DNA of 46,021 bases, from positions 1 to 46,021 of the forward strand of contig CAMCRD010000004.1 in NCBI GenBank assembly GCA_945877185.1. Direction: 5' to 3'. The translations under genes and the position numbers were made by a program. Shown here in pieces: positions 26,432-35,487 of this stretch; position 1 is the stretch's first letter, and each line of letters begins with the position of its first letter. The notes under the pieces were generated by a model. The model saw only the letters and a list, made by a program, of their open reading frames with translations. It ran no database searches and had not been told where the DNA came from. The stretch is from Candidatus Finniella inopinata. GTDB lineage: Bacteria > Pseudomonadota > Alphaproteobacteria > Paracaedibacterales > VGCI01.

Positions 26432-29032
26432 ATGGATACTTCAGAATTATTGCAACCCATCACGGGGGAAGAAAAAGCCAGGAAAAGTAACGGGACAAAG
26501 GAGAAGAAGAAATACGCCCCTATCCTCCCTGTTCCGGACGATGCACCTCCCTTTGACAAAGATACGTGCGCTTACCACAATCAGCAGTTCAGGAAGTTTC
26601 CTGACCATATCTACTTGTACAGGTTAGCGGATGGTTCCAGGGCGATGTACGTTGTCCGGTGGGATGGCGTGGAACAGAAGGACGGAAGGTTGGATAAGAA
26701 AATCCGGCCTTATCTCTACGGAACCGATGCAGTAGGAAAGGCAGGGTGGTATAGCCAGTTCTTGGATGAACGGCCCCTTTACAACCTTCCCGAACTCAAC
26801 AGCGACAGAAAGGATATCCTTTTTGTAGAAGGCGAGAAAACGGCTGAAGCTGCCAGAATCCTCTTCCCCGACTATTGCGTAACCACGACCGCTGGCGGCT
26901 CAAGCTCTGCGCACAAGACGGACTTTTCCCCTGTCTCCTTGAGAAACGTGCTGATATCGCCTGACTGTGGGGAAGCCGGGCACAAATACGCAGACCACGT
27001 TTATACGCGGTGCCGGAAGGCGGGTGCATGGCGTGTCCGGCAGTTTGATACAAAAACCCTTGCACTGCTGGTTGTTGAAGATGGGAAAGTCGTTGACAGG
27101 GATCCAGTGGAACCAGTGAAGGAGAATTACGACCTTGCGGACGCATTGGCAGACGGGTGGACGGCTGAGCTCATGGCGGCCCACAGGGAGAAGTTTATCG
27201 GCATCTACATGGAGAATGATTCTGAAGTTATCGGAAAGTATAAACTCACAAGGACAGGCGTCTATAGACTGCACCTTGATGAACAGGGGCAAGAGACTGA
27301 AGAGCCGACATGGATTTGCCCTTACCTTAAAGTCACCCATCATGTGAGCGATAGAAAAAACGGGGGATGGTCAAAGGCATTCATTTTCTATGACCCGAAA
27401 GGCCATTTAAAGACGGTGGTCATCCCGAACGAACTGCTGGCAGGGGACGGAAAAGAGCTCAGGGAAAAACTTGCCGATGATGGTTTTTCGGTTATGCCAC
27501 AAAAGGGTTATCGGGAGGCGTTCAATATGTACATCCATTGTTCAAATCCCAAAGAATTTGCGACCAGCGTGAAGAAGGTTGGATGGTTCGACGAGGGGGT
27601 TTACGTCCTTCCCAACAAGATTTACGGAGATACGGAGGGTAAATATATCCAGAAAATTCCCCCACACCATACGCCCAATATCGATATAAAGGGGGATTTG
27701 AAAGGTTGGCAGGAAAACATAGCCAAATATGCGGAAGGGAACTCCCGCCTTATCATGGCAATCACAACGCCGTTGGTAGCCCCCTTTCTTACCCCCTTAC
27801 AAATTGACGGGCATATATTCAACCTCTACGGGAATTCATCTATCGGCAAGTCTTCGGCCCTGGCTGCCACATCCTCTGTGACAGGTTTTGAGATGAATAA
27901 TTTTTTGAATACGAACAACTCCATGGAATCTGTCATGGTGTCCCATAATGACGGTTGTATGGCCGTGGATGAACTGGGGCTGGCTAACCCGGATAAAATC
28001 GGTGCTTTTGCCTATATGGTCGCCAATGGAAAAACCAAGGGAAGAGCGAACCAGAAGGGAAACAGGATAGACCCTGACAGCTTCAGGAACAACGCCGTTG
28101 TGACTGGTGAAACGACCCTTGACGGAAAGATGGGAGAAGGCAAGCTGAAGCCGACAGCAGGTCAGGAAGTGCGCTTTGTGGATATTCCAGCCGATGCGGG
28201 CTGTGGGTTTGGTATCTTCGAGGATACGCATGGGATGCCACCGGAACAGCTTTCCGACCACTTCCGGCAGGCATCGGCCAAGTACAAGGGAACGGCGTTT
28301 GACGCCTTGCTGGATTACATCATGTCCTATAGCTGGAATGACATTGCAAAAAGCCTTAGCCCCGACATAAAGGCGTTTAAGGCCATCCACCTTGAGGCTT
28401 TACAGCACAAGGCGCTCTCCGGCCAGGTCCACAGAGTATTGGCGTACTTTGCTGTCTATGCCGCTGTTGGGGAATTCTGCATTAACAGGGGCATTCTTCC
28501 GTGGAAAGCCGGAACGGTAGCCAATGCCTACACTACCCTTTTCAAGGAATGGCTCCGCAACAGGGGCAGCACAGGGGAGTCACGGGAACTGAAGGAAGTC
28601 ATCGACAATATCAACAGGCTGTGCCAGCAACAAATATCCCGATTCGATTTTGAGGAACACAACGGGGTTAAACATGCAACCAGCCATAACCGCGCGGGAA
28701 CCATTAAAAAAATTGATGGTGCAACTATTTTTTGCGTCTTCCCACAAGTGTTTAAAGATGAGGTGATGGGTGGGAAGGATGAGAAAGTGATCCTGCCGGA
28801 GTTGATTAAAAGGGGGATTTTGAAGGTTGGCCAGAGCGGAAAAAGGACAACCCCGACCCGCATTAACAGGAGCGAAAATCCTGTAAGGATGTATCACTTG
28901 AGTCCTTCAAGTTCTGAAGAAAAAACAGATGACGCAGGCAGTCAGGAAGAAACCAACCTGGCCGGTTGTAACTCCAATGTCGTTCCTTTTCCACTCAATA
29001 CAAGTTCAGGTCTGGATTTTAACGAGCGTTAA
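26432..29032 (+). CDS. Toprim-DUF927 primase-helicase (replication protein of the element)
   Basis: An 866-residue protein. Residues ~125-240 form a Toprim-like region with LFVEGEKTAEAARILFPDY (E133) and LISPDCGEAG (D178). From ~255 it is DUF927/superfamily-3-like ATPase: KVGWFDEGVYVLP, Walker A GNSSIGKSS (467-475) and Walker B CMAVDELGL (509-517). Such proteins initiate replication of plasmids, satellites and integrative elements. ATG 26432 follows GGAGGGGG; an upstream overlapping frame is a shadow. Base composition is more GC-rich than the dcw genes. A field of 9-bp iterons follows directly downstream. Confidence 0.85.
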   Translation: MDTSELLQPITGEEKARKSNGTKEKKKYAPILPVPDDAPPFDKDTCAYHNQQFRKFPDHIYLYRLADGSRAMYVVRWDGVEQKDGRLDKKIRPYLYGTDAVGKAGWYSQFLDERPLYNLPELNSDRKDILFVEGEKTAEAARILFPDYCVTTTAGGSSSAHKTDFSPVSLRNVLISPDCGEAGHKYADHVYTRCRKAGAWRVRQFDTKTLALLVVEDGKVVDRDPVEPVKENYDLADALADGWTAELMAAHREKFIGIYMENDSEVIGKYKLTRTGVYRLHLDEQGQETEEPTWICPYLKVTHHVSDRKNGGWSKAFIFYDPKGHLKTVVIPNELLAGDGKELREKLADDGFSVMPQKGYREAFNMYIHCSNPKEFATSVKKVGWFDEGVYVLPNKIYGDTEGKYIQKIPPHHTPNIDIKGDLKGWQENIAKYAEGNSRLIMAITTPLVAPFLTPLQIDGHIFNLYGNSSIGKSSALAATSSVTGFEMNNFLNTNNSMESVMVSHNDGCMAVDELGLANPDKIGAFAYMVANGKTKGRANQKGNRIDPDSFRNNAVVTGETTLDGKMGEGKLKPTAGQEVRFVDIPADAGCGFGIFEDTHGMPPEQLSDHFRQASAKYKGTAFDALLDYIMSYSWNDIAKSLSPDIKAFKAIHLEALQHKALSGQVHRVLAYFAVYAAVGEFCINRGILPWKAGTVANAYTTLFKEWLRNRGSTGESRELKEVIDNINRLCQQQISRFDFEEHNGVKHATSHNRAGTIKKIDGATIFCVFPQVFKDEVMGGKDEKVILPELIKRGILKVGQSGKRTTPTRINRSENPVRMYHLSPSSSEEKTDDAGSQEETNLAGCNSNVVPFPLNTSSGLDFNER

Positions 29033-29130
29033 ACTTCTTTTCGGTCGCCTCCTGACAACGAGGATTCGCGCAACCTTATTCCCAAATCGGCTTTTGTAAG
29101 GGACTTATACCGTAACTCATTGATTAAACT

Positions 29131-29453
29131 TGTAACCCGTGTAACCCCTCTGTAACCCCTATTTTTAGCCCCAAGGGGTTACAGTGGAATCGTTTATTTA
29201 CAAACACTTATATATATAAAAATATGAATATATGTATATGTAACACTTGTAACACTAAAAAACATATATCGCGTGTGGGGAGTTTTATTTTTCCCCCATC
29301 AATCTTCAATCACACGTAAACGTGAATGTATTAAAAAAATAGGTGTTACAGGGGTTACAGGGGTTACAAACGAAAAAAACAATTATTTATCAAACCGTTA
29401 TGCTGTAACCCCTGTTGAAAAAAATGGGCTTGCGCGGGGTTACAGAGGTTACA
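29131..29453. repeat. Iteron field (GGGGTTACA), candidate replication origin
   Basis: At least ten copies of TGTAACCCC/GGGGTTACA or one-base variants occur in both orientations: 29131, 29140, 29151, 29175, 29239 and 29248 (TGTAACAC), 29342, 29351, 29360, 29404, 29436, 29445. Three at 29342-29368 are perfect 9-bp tandems, and 29151-29183 is an inverted pair. Between the groups lies a very AT-rich stretch (29190-29275). Iterons around an AT-rich region beside a primase-helicase gene are the usual form of a replication origin. The rest of the 29033-29696 gap carries no gene. Confidence 0.65.
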
Positions 29454-29696
29454 AGTTTAATCAATGAGTTAGCGAGTTATGGTGCGAAGGATGCCTGCAA
29501 ATCATACAAAACTGCCCCCTGTGGGGATTGTTTTCGTTGTTTTATCGATGAAAGAGCAATGACTTGATGATTGGTGGTTTAGTGAATTGAAAAAAAACAG
29601 AAAATAGAATATATCTCAGTCCGTTCCTTGAAGATTTGACCGATTTTGTAAGCCATTATCAATGAAACATCAACAAAAGATGTAGCAAGCATCAGT

Positions 29697-30278
29697 CTAA
29701 ATCATATCGACGACCTTCCTCTTGGCCTCACAGTCGCCTTCAATGTAGCTCTGGGTCATTTGCAAGGAGGCATGGCCCGCAAGCTGCTGGACATCACGCA
29801 AAGAGCCTCCGGCTTCGATAATTTTTTTAGCGGCGTTGGTTACGAACGTCCGGCGTCCCGAATGGCTGGAACATCCATCGAGGCGCAGTGCTTTGAATAC
29901 ATCGCCAAACCACACAGCGATTGCGCCAGGCAGCATCTTTACGCCACGCTCGCTTTTAATGACGTAGTGTTCAGGCGTTCGGGAAACCATTTGCTGGAGG
30001 TTAATGAGGGCTTCTTTTAGTTGGGCGTTCAAGGGAATAATGCGCCCTGACTTTCCCTTGGATGAATTGTCCGGCAAATGAAGGGTATCACTCACCTGGC
30101 CGGACGCATCCGTTAGCATGGCCCAGGTGAGGTTTGAAATCTCCTTTGCCCTGAGTCCGGCCTTGACGGAAAGGAGGAGCATGACCTTGTTGCGTTGTGG
30201 GTATCGGGTGCCTTTGATGTGTGTGAGCATTTGGGTGATTTCGCGTGTCGAAAGGACTTTAGCTTGTTTACCTGCCAT
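29697..30278 (-). CDS. Short tyrosine recombinase / integrase
   Basis: A 193-residue protein consisting of the catalytic domain only. The active-site set is complete: R43 (AGLRAKEIS), a lysine in SKGKSGRIIP, HSGRR (H139, R142), GHAS (H169) and Y178 (TQSYIE). Lack of an N-terminal arm-binding domain resembles FimB-size recombinases and some small element integrases. AGGAG precedes the ATG, with a candidate promoter at 30315-30344. It is convergent to the primase gene and lies at the outer edge of the element, as expected for its integrase. Confidence 0.85.
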   Translation of the reverse strand: MAGKQAKVLSTREITQMLTHIKGTRYPQRNKVMLLLSVKAGLRAKEISNLTWAMLTDASGQVSDTLHLPDNSSKGKSGRIIPLNAQLKEALINLQQMVSRTPEHYVIKSERGVKMLPGAIAVWFGDVFKALRLDGCSSHSGRRTFVTNAAKKIIEAGGSLRDVQQLAGHASLQMTQSYIEGDCEAKRKVVDMI

Positions 30279-30314
30279 GTCAAAAAACTCCTAATAATAC
30301 CAACAATAAATATG

Positions 30315-30344
30315 ATAATAATATGGGTTGAAAGGGGGAGTCAA
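30315..30344 (-). promoter_or_regulatory. Candidate promoter of the integrase gene
   Basis: On the minus strand TTGACT (30344-30339) and TATTAT (30320-30315) are 18 bp apart, about 37-66 bp ahead of the start codon. Just upstream, three copies of a GACTCATAA-type box occur at about 30377-30385 (inverted), 30401-30410 and 30414-30422, which may be recombinase or regulator sites. Confidence 0.45.
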
Positions 30345-30529
30345 GTTCCGATGCCTTAGAAGCCCCAATTTTCCTAGACTCATAATATTTATGTAGAAAG
30401 TTTATGAGTCCGATTATGAGTCCTGTTCGATACCTATTCGAGTCTGGTTTCCACTTCTTTTACAAGGGGGGATAGGGGGCGGGAGGGGATGCCAACCTCT
30501 GCCATTCAGTGATGCGGGGGGGTATGGGG

Positions 30530-30540
30530 CCATGGCTATA
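30530..30540 (+). repeat. Candidate right attachment repeat
   Basis: CCATGGCTATA, the direct repeat of 23864-23874, lies 250 bp beyond the integrase start. See the left copy for caveats. Confidence 0.25.
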
Positions 30541-30690
30541 GAGTTGTTTTGCCCCTAATGTCTTGCTGTGCGTAAACTATCGCAATTTACGCAATGGGTT
30601 TGCGCGCGAATATTCCACACAACACTTTGATATCTGACGGAAATGTTGACACATGCCGTAACACAATTGATAACACAATAATGGAATCCG

Positions 30691-30699
30691 TGATATAAT
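30691..30699 (+). promoter_or_regulatory. Extended -10 promoter (TGATATAAT)
   Basis: TG-N-TATAAT is a perfect extended -10 element, 39 bp before the ATG of the small HTH gene at 30738. TTGACA occurs at about 30640 but is too far upstream to pair with it. Confidence 0.5.
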
Positions 30700-30737
30700 A
30701 GGCTCGGCGCAATACCAAAGAACGAGAGGAAGCCGTC

Positions 30738-31001
30738 ATGAAAAAGGGAACAGCGCCTGGGCGCAAGTATTCGTTGAGCATAAGGCAACAGCAAAATATT
30801 GTCCGTTTAAACAAGGAAAAGAACTTGTCCCTTCAGCAGTTGGCCGAGAAGTATGGTGTATCACACATGACCATTTACAGGCTCCTAAAAAGAAACCTGG
30901 GTACGGCATGGAAACGAGGGGACTGTCATGAGCAAGTCCTAAACCAACAGCAAGCGGCAAGTCAGGATCAGCATCCGAGGATCTATAGTTCCTATGGGTG
31001 A
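30738..31001 (+). CDS. Small helix-turn-helix protein (resolvase-tail or transposase-helper type)
   Basis: An 87-residue protein with an HTH at about 13-53: YSLSIRQQQNIVRLNKEKNL and SLQQLAEKYGVSHMTIYRLL, the form found at the C-terminus of Hin-type recombinases and in orfA-like transposase helpers. GAGAGGAAG precedes the ATG and an extended -10 promoter lies upstream. Residues after ~55 look like random sequence, so it may be a truncated remnant of a larger gene. Confidence 0.55.
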   Translation: MKKGTAPGRKYSLSIRQQQNIVRLNKEKNLSLQQLAEKYGVSHMTIYRLLKRNLGTAWKRGDCHEQVLNQQQAASQDQHPRIYSSYG

Positions 31002-31298
31002 TGTTCCTTTTTTGTAAACGTTTGTAGCGCTCAAGATCATGGTGTGAATCAGCTTCAGCATGCCATTTAAACGCGCATTAGAGACCCACCTGGTGGCTTT
31101 GGTGTTTGAAACCACCTTTCAAAGTGATGGTGCACCAAAACGCTGTGTGGCCGTCTCTGGGGCTTTAAATCGACACCGCAGGATAAACCTTGCGCTGGCT
31201 GAAGGAGCAAGGCGCATCGGCTTGAAAAAAACGATCACTGGCAATGCCTTTTTGTGGTATAGTTTTTCTTAAATAGGATGAAAAAGAAGGACAAACAG

Positions 31299-32351
31299 AT
31301 GACGACCGCACCGCTTCATAACCCTAACAGGGAAACCACCGACGAGACCCAGGAACTCATTGATGGCCTTAAATCTTTTGGTCAGGGGGGTGAATATGCC
31401 GACCCGACAACGGACACGGCCTTCAAGCATCTCCTATCCCCTGCCATTGAGGAAAACAAGGAGATCATCAAATCATTTCTCAATACGTTCGTCCCTGATT
31501 TCGCGCATGATGCGGTAAAGGACGTACGGGAAGCTTCCATTGCCGTGCCTCCCTTGCCAAAGGAAAAGATCAAGCAAACGTTTATGGATATGCATGTCGT
31601 CTCGCAATCAGGGTGCCACTATGTCATCGAAATGCAAGCCCACCGCCACATCAACTTTGACGAGCGCGTCTTGTTCTATAGCGCTTCTACATTTTCCCAG
31701 CAACTGTCTGAAACGGAACTCCAAGATCCGATGTGGTACCGGAACCTGAAGCCGACGATAGCGATACAGGTGTTGGGGTATGACTCCAACCGCGCTCTTG
31801 GGATCAAAGACAAGATTTCTGATAGCCTATTAGAACGGGCAAAAAACAATCCGTTGCCACAAGGCCAGTTCATGAAGCATTACCTCATGACGGACACGCA
31901 CAGTGGTCAGCAGATCAAACACCTTCAAATGATCCAGATCGAACTGCCCCGCGCACGGCATAATGTGTTTCCGCCTCAGAAAGACTTTAGCTTAACGGAT
32001 TGGTGGTTATCCGTTTTCAAATTCGCGCCTCTCTACACTCATGAGGCGATAGCCGACTTTGAAAGACAAGGCATTGTGATGCCTTCCATAATTGCGCAAG
32101 CCCTTGAACGGCTCTACTTCCCAAAATGGAACCCACGAGAGATACACGAGTATAAAGCGGATACCATTGAAAAGGAAAAATATGTGATCGAATTTGCTTC
32201 CGAAAGGGCAGAGGGTAAAGCAGAAGGCAAGCAGGAAATAGCGAAAGAATTGATCCTTGACGGAATGCCCTTAGAAAAAGTTTCCAAGGTTACTAAATTG
32301 GGGATCGAGATTGTGGCAGAGTTGGCACGGGAGATTTCTGGGGAACGTTAG
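31299..32351 (+). CDS. Rpn-family PD-(D/E)XK nuclease / putative transposase
   Basis: A 350-residue protein. TDTAFKHLLS near the start and the core MDMHVVSQSGCHYVIEMQAH (D97, E111, Q113 in this numbering) are the PD-(D/E)XK motif of the Rpn (recombination-promoting nuclease) / PDDEXK transposase family, followed by the usual YS...Q...Y..L.P...I.VL block. The C-terminal EGKAEGKQEIAKELILDG repeat is typical too. I chose ATG 31299 because AGAAGGA precedes it; ATG 31278 has no spacing for a ribosome site. These genes are abundant in host-associated bacteria and work in DNA rearrangement or as solitary nucleases. Confidence 0.8.
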   Translation: MTTAPLHNPNRETTDETQELIDGLKSFGQGGEYADPTTDTAFKHLLSPAIEENKEIIKSFLNTFVPDFAHDAVKDVREASIAVPPLPKEKIKQTFMDMHVVSQSGCHYVIEMQAHRHINFDERVLFYSASTFSQQLSETELQDPMWYRNLKPTIAIQVLGYDSNRALGIKDKISDSLLERAKNNPLPQGQFMKHYLMTDTHSGQQIKHLQMIQIELPRARHNVFPPQKDFSLTDWWLSVFKFAPLYTHEAIADFERQGIVMPSIIAQALERLYFPKWNPREIHEYKADTIEKEKYVIEFASERAEGKAEGKQEIAKELILDGMPLEKVSKVTKLGIEIVAELAREISGER

Positions 32352-32640
32352 CTAGGGAGAAAGAAATCCCGATGGTACCACGGAGATCTTACAGCCAAAC
32401 AACCTCTCTAAAGGACTTAAATTCTCTCCTTTTATGGCAACCATTTGCCGCACCTTAAGAAACTTGCCCTGGCACTGTTGGGTCTGTTACTTTTCCTCCA
32501 GTGGGCTTGTCCAGGAAGTTTGGAAGGGCAGCAATCTCGAATCTTGTTGTCCTTCCAATATACTGTTTTTGCAAGTTTTCTACTTCGGCAAGTCCACACC
32601 AATCTCCATATATGTGAACCCACTGTCCGTCATTTTCTCC

Positions 32641-33003
32641 TCACTGCATCACGATGTACATCTTATTGGCTTTGCAATAATGCTCGCACCACTGCTCCCC
32701 TATCTCGGCCATGTCCAGATCTGGAGTCTCTAAGAAAATAAAGGGGTTGCTGGCATCTCCTATGCACATGACAACCATATTCCGTTCCTGCTGGCACGCT
32801 TCCTGCGCCATATCGGCAAAAGATTTGCTCTTCAACTCCTTAAGGATTCTGGCAAGCATTTTATGGGAGTATATCACGAACCGCCAATCTTCCCTTTCCG
32901 GCTCATCCAAGTTTTTTAAATTTTCCCGAAGGTAGGTAAAAAGCTGCACGGATGACCTGAATGTTCCAAGTTCCTGGCAGGTTTCATCAAGAAGCTTGAT
33001 CAT
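32641..33003 (-). CDS. Hypothetical protein, paralogue B of a tandem pair
   Basis: A 120-residue protein with start 33003 chosen by a perfect AGGAGG ahead of the ATG. It overlaps the end of the upstream gene by 17 bp. Sequence blocks TFRSSVQLFTYLRENLKNL, WRFVIYSHKMLARILKEL and the end LDMAEIGEQWCEHYCKANKM align with the neighbour at 32987-33454, so the two arose by duplication. No known domain recognised; a mixed alpha/beta fold with conserved WC..YCKA is predicted. The pair faces the Rpn-type gene convergently. Confidence 0.6.
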   Translation of the reverse strand: MIKLLDETCQELGTFRSSVQLFTYLRENLKNLDEPEREDWRFVIYSHKMLARILKELKSKSFADMAQEACQQERNMVVMCIGDASNPFIFLETPDLDMAEIGEQWCEHYCKANKMYIVMQ

Positions 33004-33454
33004 CTTCACCTCCTGGTTCTTTAAAATCGGCGGGGCTGGAAACTTCATACAAGGCGTAACCGTGGGCTTTGCAATAATTCTGGCACCACTGTTTTTGTAA
33101 AGCCTCGACATCAACGTCCGGCGTCACCGGAATCAAAACGGGGTTTTTCCCATCGACAATTTCAAGGATGTCAAAGTTTTTGCTCCCTTCTTTTACTGCT
33201 GTGTTGCTTTTCTCGGCTTGTTTCAAGGCTTCTTCCAGGCTTCGCTCAAAGATTGCGCTTGTGGTGGGCAGTACAAGGAGTTTCTGAGCGCGAACATACC
33301 TGTAAAAAGACAATACGCGCTGATGGGAGTGGCTGGCAAAAACCCACTTTCCTTTTCCTCTGGTTTTTTCCAGGTGTTCCAGGTGGTTATGAAGCTTACT
33401 GTAATTGGTCAACGCAAGGATACGGTTTGCTGGAAAATCAAATAATATCAACAT
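32987..33454 (-). CDS. Hypothetical protein, paralogue A of a tandem pair
   Basis: A 155-residue protein, MLILFDFPANRILALTNYSK..., with AAAGGAG before the ATG (33454). Shared blocks with the downstream paralogue: NYSKLHNHLEHLEKTRGKGK, WVFASHSHQRVLSFYRYVRA, and the motif VDVEALQKQWCQNYCKAHGY. It is longer by an insert around residues 85-115. Translational coupling with the overlapping next gene suggests the two act together, perhaps as a heteromer. I do not recognise the family. Confidence 0.6.
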   Translation of the reverse strand: MLILFDFPANRILALTNYSKLHNHLEHLEKTRGKGKWVFASHSHQRVLSFYRYVRAQKLLVLPTTSAIFERSLEEALKQAEKSNTAVKEGSKNFDILEIVDGKNPVLIPVTPDVDVEALQKQWCQNYCKAHGYALYEVSSPADFKEPGGEDDQAS

Positions 33455-33947
33455 GGTAAAATCTCCTTTCGGCAAAGCCCACCCCTGCCTTTAAAACGAC
33501 ATAGGTCAAGGGTTTGCCTTTGTTTGGGCTAACGTGCGGCGATCAAGGAGAATCGAACAAACCGAAATAACGCCCGACAATACAGGCATACTAACCCCTT
33601 ACCGCCACACAATAAAAAAGGATGGGACAAAAAAAGTCCCGCCCTCTCTCACTTTATGTGAGGTAAGAGGTTAAGTTTTCGGCCCTGCGGCCTTTTAAGG
33701 ATTAGATTGAAATGGCGCACAATGTGCGTTAGTTTGTGTTTATCCATGATCAAACCTACTTCGTTTGGTTGTGGCTAGTGGCGTGCAGGTGTTTGAAGCG
33801 CCTGTACGTCACGTACATGTTACAAACCATTTGTAACACTTGTTTAAGGTGGAGATATTCAGTTTACTTTCCCGACAGTCTCCAGCTTACGTCTGCAACA
33901 CTACAATGGAAGGCGAACGGGAGTCAACTTCTCTTCCAACAAATCAT
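33455..33947. other. Intergenic stretch with small hairpins, no gene
   Basis: No supported gene. GGGACAAAAAAAGTCCC (about 33624-33640) is a hairpin with an A-rich loop, and GGCCCTGCGGCC (about 33680-33692) a short stem followed by TTTT. The last bases run into the left inverted repeat of the Tn5-like insertion sequence. Confidence 0.4.
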
Positions 33948-35470
33948 CCCCGCCGCAAGCGGCATATCTTTATACATAAGTTTATAATAATTTATTAAAA
34001 ATACTTAATGGATAGGATTTATGCAGATGGTGGATTGGGTAAGTAACGAGACTAAAGGTGCTAATTTTGGGGATAAACGTTTAGAAAAAAGATTTGGATC
34101 GCTGTTAAATAAATTAGTAGCCAGTCCTGATAAAAGCATTCCTGGAGCTTGTAAAACGTGGAAAGAGACACTGGCTGCGTATCGGTTTTTTAATCATAAG
34201 AATATAACCGCTTTTGGCATTTTAAAATCTCACCAAGAAGCCACTGTTGAGCGTATCAAAAATTAAAATATTGTATTAATTCGACAAGATACGACAGAAA
34301 TTGATTATACAGGAAGGAAACCTGTTGAAGGGATGGGATATTTAGGGCATGAGAAGAGTCACGGCTTTTATCTCCATCCAAACTTGGCCATCACTCCCGA
34401 TCGGTTATGCTTAGGAATCATCTCCTTTGAAACCTGGACTAGAAAGGAATTAGGGATCCGCCACAAGCGCAAAAATAAACCCATTGAAGAAAAAGAAACT
34501 TATCGTTGGTTAAAAGGTTATGAAGCAGCTAATAAAATAGCTTTAGCAGCTCCTGATACGTTGGTTGTGAGTATTTCTGATCGTGAAGGGGATATTTATG
34601 AGATATTGGAAAAAATGCCATCAGAGACAAACAAAGCTTTTTGGTTAATTCGCTCTCAAATGAATCGTAAGACTATCACCTGATTAGATGATAAAGGATT
34701 AAAATTATGGGAAAGGGTAAGGGCTTCTCAGCCTATAGGTAAAATTGAGTTCAAGCTACCTTCTGGGAAAACTTATGACAGAAACATTACCCACAAAAAA
34801 CATCTGCGGAAGGAGCGCCTTGTTCACCAAGAAGTAAGGGTAAGTACAGTTTATTTAAACCCTCCTCCCCGCAAAGAAAAGAAATTATCACCCGTAAGGA
34901 TTAACGTGGTGCATTGTGTGGAAATGAACCCCCCAAGCGACCAAGATAAAATAGAGTGGTTTTTGCTAACAAGCCTTCCTGTAAATGATGCTAAGAGCGC
35001 TATAGATATAGTGAAATGGTATTTATGCCGATGGCAAATAGAAATATTTTTTAAAATTCTAAAAAGTGGGTGTACAGTAGAAAAATTACAATTTGAAAAT
35101 TTGAAAGCAACCACCAACTTTATAGCTTTGTATATGATTATTGCTTGGAGAATACTGTATTTAACGATGTTAGGCAGGACTTATGCTAATATGGAATGCC
35201 ACTACTTTTTTGAAGATGATGAATGGCAAGCACTCTATGTAATCTCTACGAAAAAACCTCCCCCACTCGCTCCACCTAAAGTCAATGAAATGATTTTAAT
35301 GATCGCAAAATTAGGAGGATTCTTAGGTAGGAAATCTGATGGTGAGCCAGGTCCTAAAGTCATGTGGATGGGTATGCAAAAAATGAAAGATTTTACTTTA
35401 GCTTGGAAAACTTTCCATTCCTTGCCACCCAAACAAACTTATGTATAAAGATATGCCGCAAGCGGCGGGG
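33948..35470 (+). mobile_element. Tn5/IS50-like insertion sequence (IS4 family), inactivated
   Basis: A 1523-bp element with 36-bp terminal inverted repeats: 33948-33983 (CCCCGCCGCAAGCGGCATAT inward) and 35435-35470, differing at two positions. Each repeat also holds a GCCGCAAGCGGC hairpin. Length is close to that of IS50. The transposase frame overlaps the right repeat. No target duplication can be recognised from the flanks, so it may be old or rearranged. Confidence 0.85.
34021..35448 (+). pseudogene. Tn5-like transposase with two in-frame stop codons
   Basis: A single frame of 475 codons, the same length as Tn5 transposase, from MQMVDWVSNETKGANFGDKR to PPKQTYV. It is broken only by TAA at 34264-34266 (after ERIKN) and TGA at 34681-34683 (after NRKTIT). 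Family features are clear: ANFGDKRLEKRF at the start, IRQDTTEIDY with the first catalytic Asp, SISDREGDIYE with the second, and YLCRWQIEIFFKILKSGC with the catalytic Glu (the Y-(2)-R-(3)-E-(6)-K signature of IS4). Both stops could arise by a single C-to-T change (CAA/CGA). No frameshift is present. Confidence 0.85.
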
Positions 35471-35487
35471 AATTCGACCCTAAGAGA

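Noticed and set aside
29131..29453. Possible CRISPR array
   Set aside because: The repeats are 9 bp, in both orientations and without uniform spacers; iterons fit better, and no cas genes are present.
29273..29467. Small plus-strand frame in the iteron region
   Set aside because: Its protein repeat (VTGVTGVT) is only the translation of the GGGGTTACA iterons; no ribosome site.
30410..30460. tRNA-like stretch with GTTCGATA and TTCGAGTC beyond the integrase
   Set aside because: The T-arm does not pair properly and no acceptor or anticodon stem can be built; not a tRNA attachment site.
31060..31272. Plus-strand frame of 70 codons before the Rpn-type gene
   Set aside because: No ribosome site, no recognisable family, and it ends in the presumed promoter of the next gene.
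33736..33987. Plus-strand frame of 83 codons before the Tn5-like IS
   Set aside because: It runs into the terminal inverted repeat and has atypical composition; probably not coding.
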